Source of the DNA: CANHEE01 sp043777755
GTDB taxonomy: Bacteria; Bacteroidota; Bacteroidia; Chitinophagales; Saprospiraceae
NCBI GenBank assembly: GCA_043777755.1
Contig: JAYWHK010000045.1
Location: 1 to 13,631, forward strand
Length of the DNA stretch: 13,631 nucleotides
Direction of reading: 5' to 3'
In this document: one piece after another, positions 13,618-13,631 of the stretch
How positions within the stretch are numbered: the stretch's first letter is position 1
Layout of the letters: each line of letters starts with the position of its first letter
Made by a program: the position numbers and the translations under genes
The notes under the pieces: model-generated
What the model saw: only the letters and a program-made list of their open reading frames with translations
What the model was told of the DNA's origin: nothing
The model's database searches: none

Positions 13618-13631
13618 CTTCAAAATACTGT

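Overview
The window looks like a chromosomal segment of a Bacteroidota bacterium. The evidence is an AT-rich sequence with almost no Shine-Dalgarno motifs, intergenic TTTG / TAnnTTTG promoter boxes typical of this phylum, a type IX secretion (T9SS) C-terminal sorting domain, a Bacteroidota-style LptD beside a periplasmic amidase, and a mevalonate-pathway decarboxylase. Genus or family cannot be fixed from the sequence alone. The mevalonate gene favours Flavobacteriia-, Saprospiria- or Cytophagia-like lineages over Bacteroidales.

Layout. (1) 1-219 is a gene-free tail with a repeated 19-bp palindromic motif. (2) 220-4601 is a divergent envelope pair: an N-acetylmuramoyl-L-alanine amidase with a C-terminal SPOR-like domain (minus) and the outer-membrane LPS-assembly protein LptD (plus). 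They share a 260-bp intergenic region containing two palindromes. (3) 4695-6590 is a two-gene minus-strand operon, diphosphomevalonate decarboxylase (mvaD) followed 3 bp later by an alpha/beta-hydrolase esterase. (4) 6591-6895 holds a large palindromic element and a candidate minus-strand promoter for the mvaD operon. (5) 6896-8688 is a tight minus-strand cluster of three membrane proteins: a multi-pass protein, a DUF2752 protein and an RDD protein. (6) 8689-9064 is a dense non-coding region with a plus-strand promoter/terminator pair enclosing no gene (candidate small RNA), then a decayed palindrome of about 147 bp ending 14 bp before the next start codon. (7) 9065-12130 is a complete RND efflux permease without its usual adaptor and outer-membrane partner genes. 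(8) 12131-12742 is more than 600 bp of non-coding DNA: a nested palindrome, a rho-independent terminator, an overlapping promoter, a possible structured RNA, an inverted copy of part of the palindrome found upstream of the RND gene, and a Bacteroidota-type repeat hairpin. (9) 12743-13552 is the C-terminal part of a T9SS-secreted protein with no signal peptide or plausible start, apparently truncated.

Most genes serve the cell envelope (peptidoglycan splitting, LPS export, efflux, secretion) or isoprenoid supply. The coding content is conventional. The unexplained signal is in the intergenic regions: two candidate non-coding RNA loci and several palindromic repeat families, two of which flank the RND gene in inverted orientation. 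No defence system, CRISPR array, tRNA, rRNA or transposase gene was seen.
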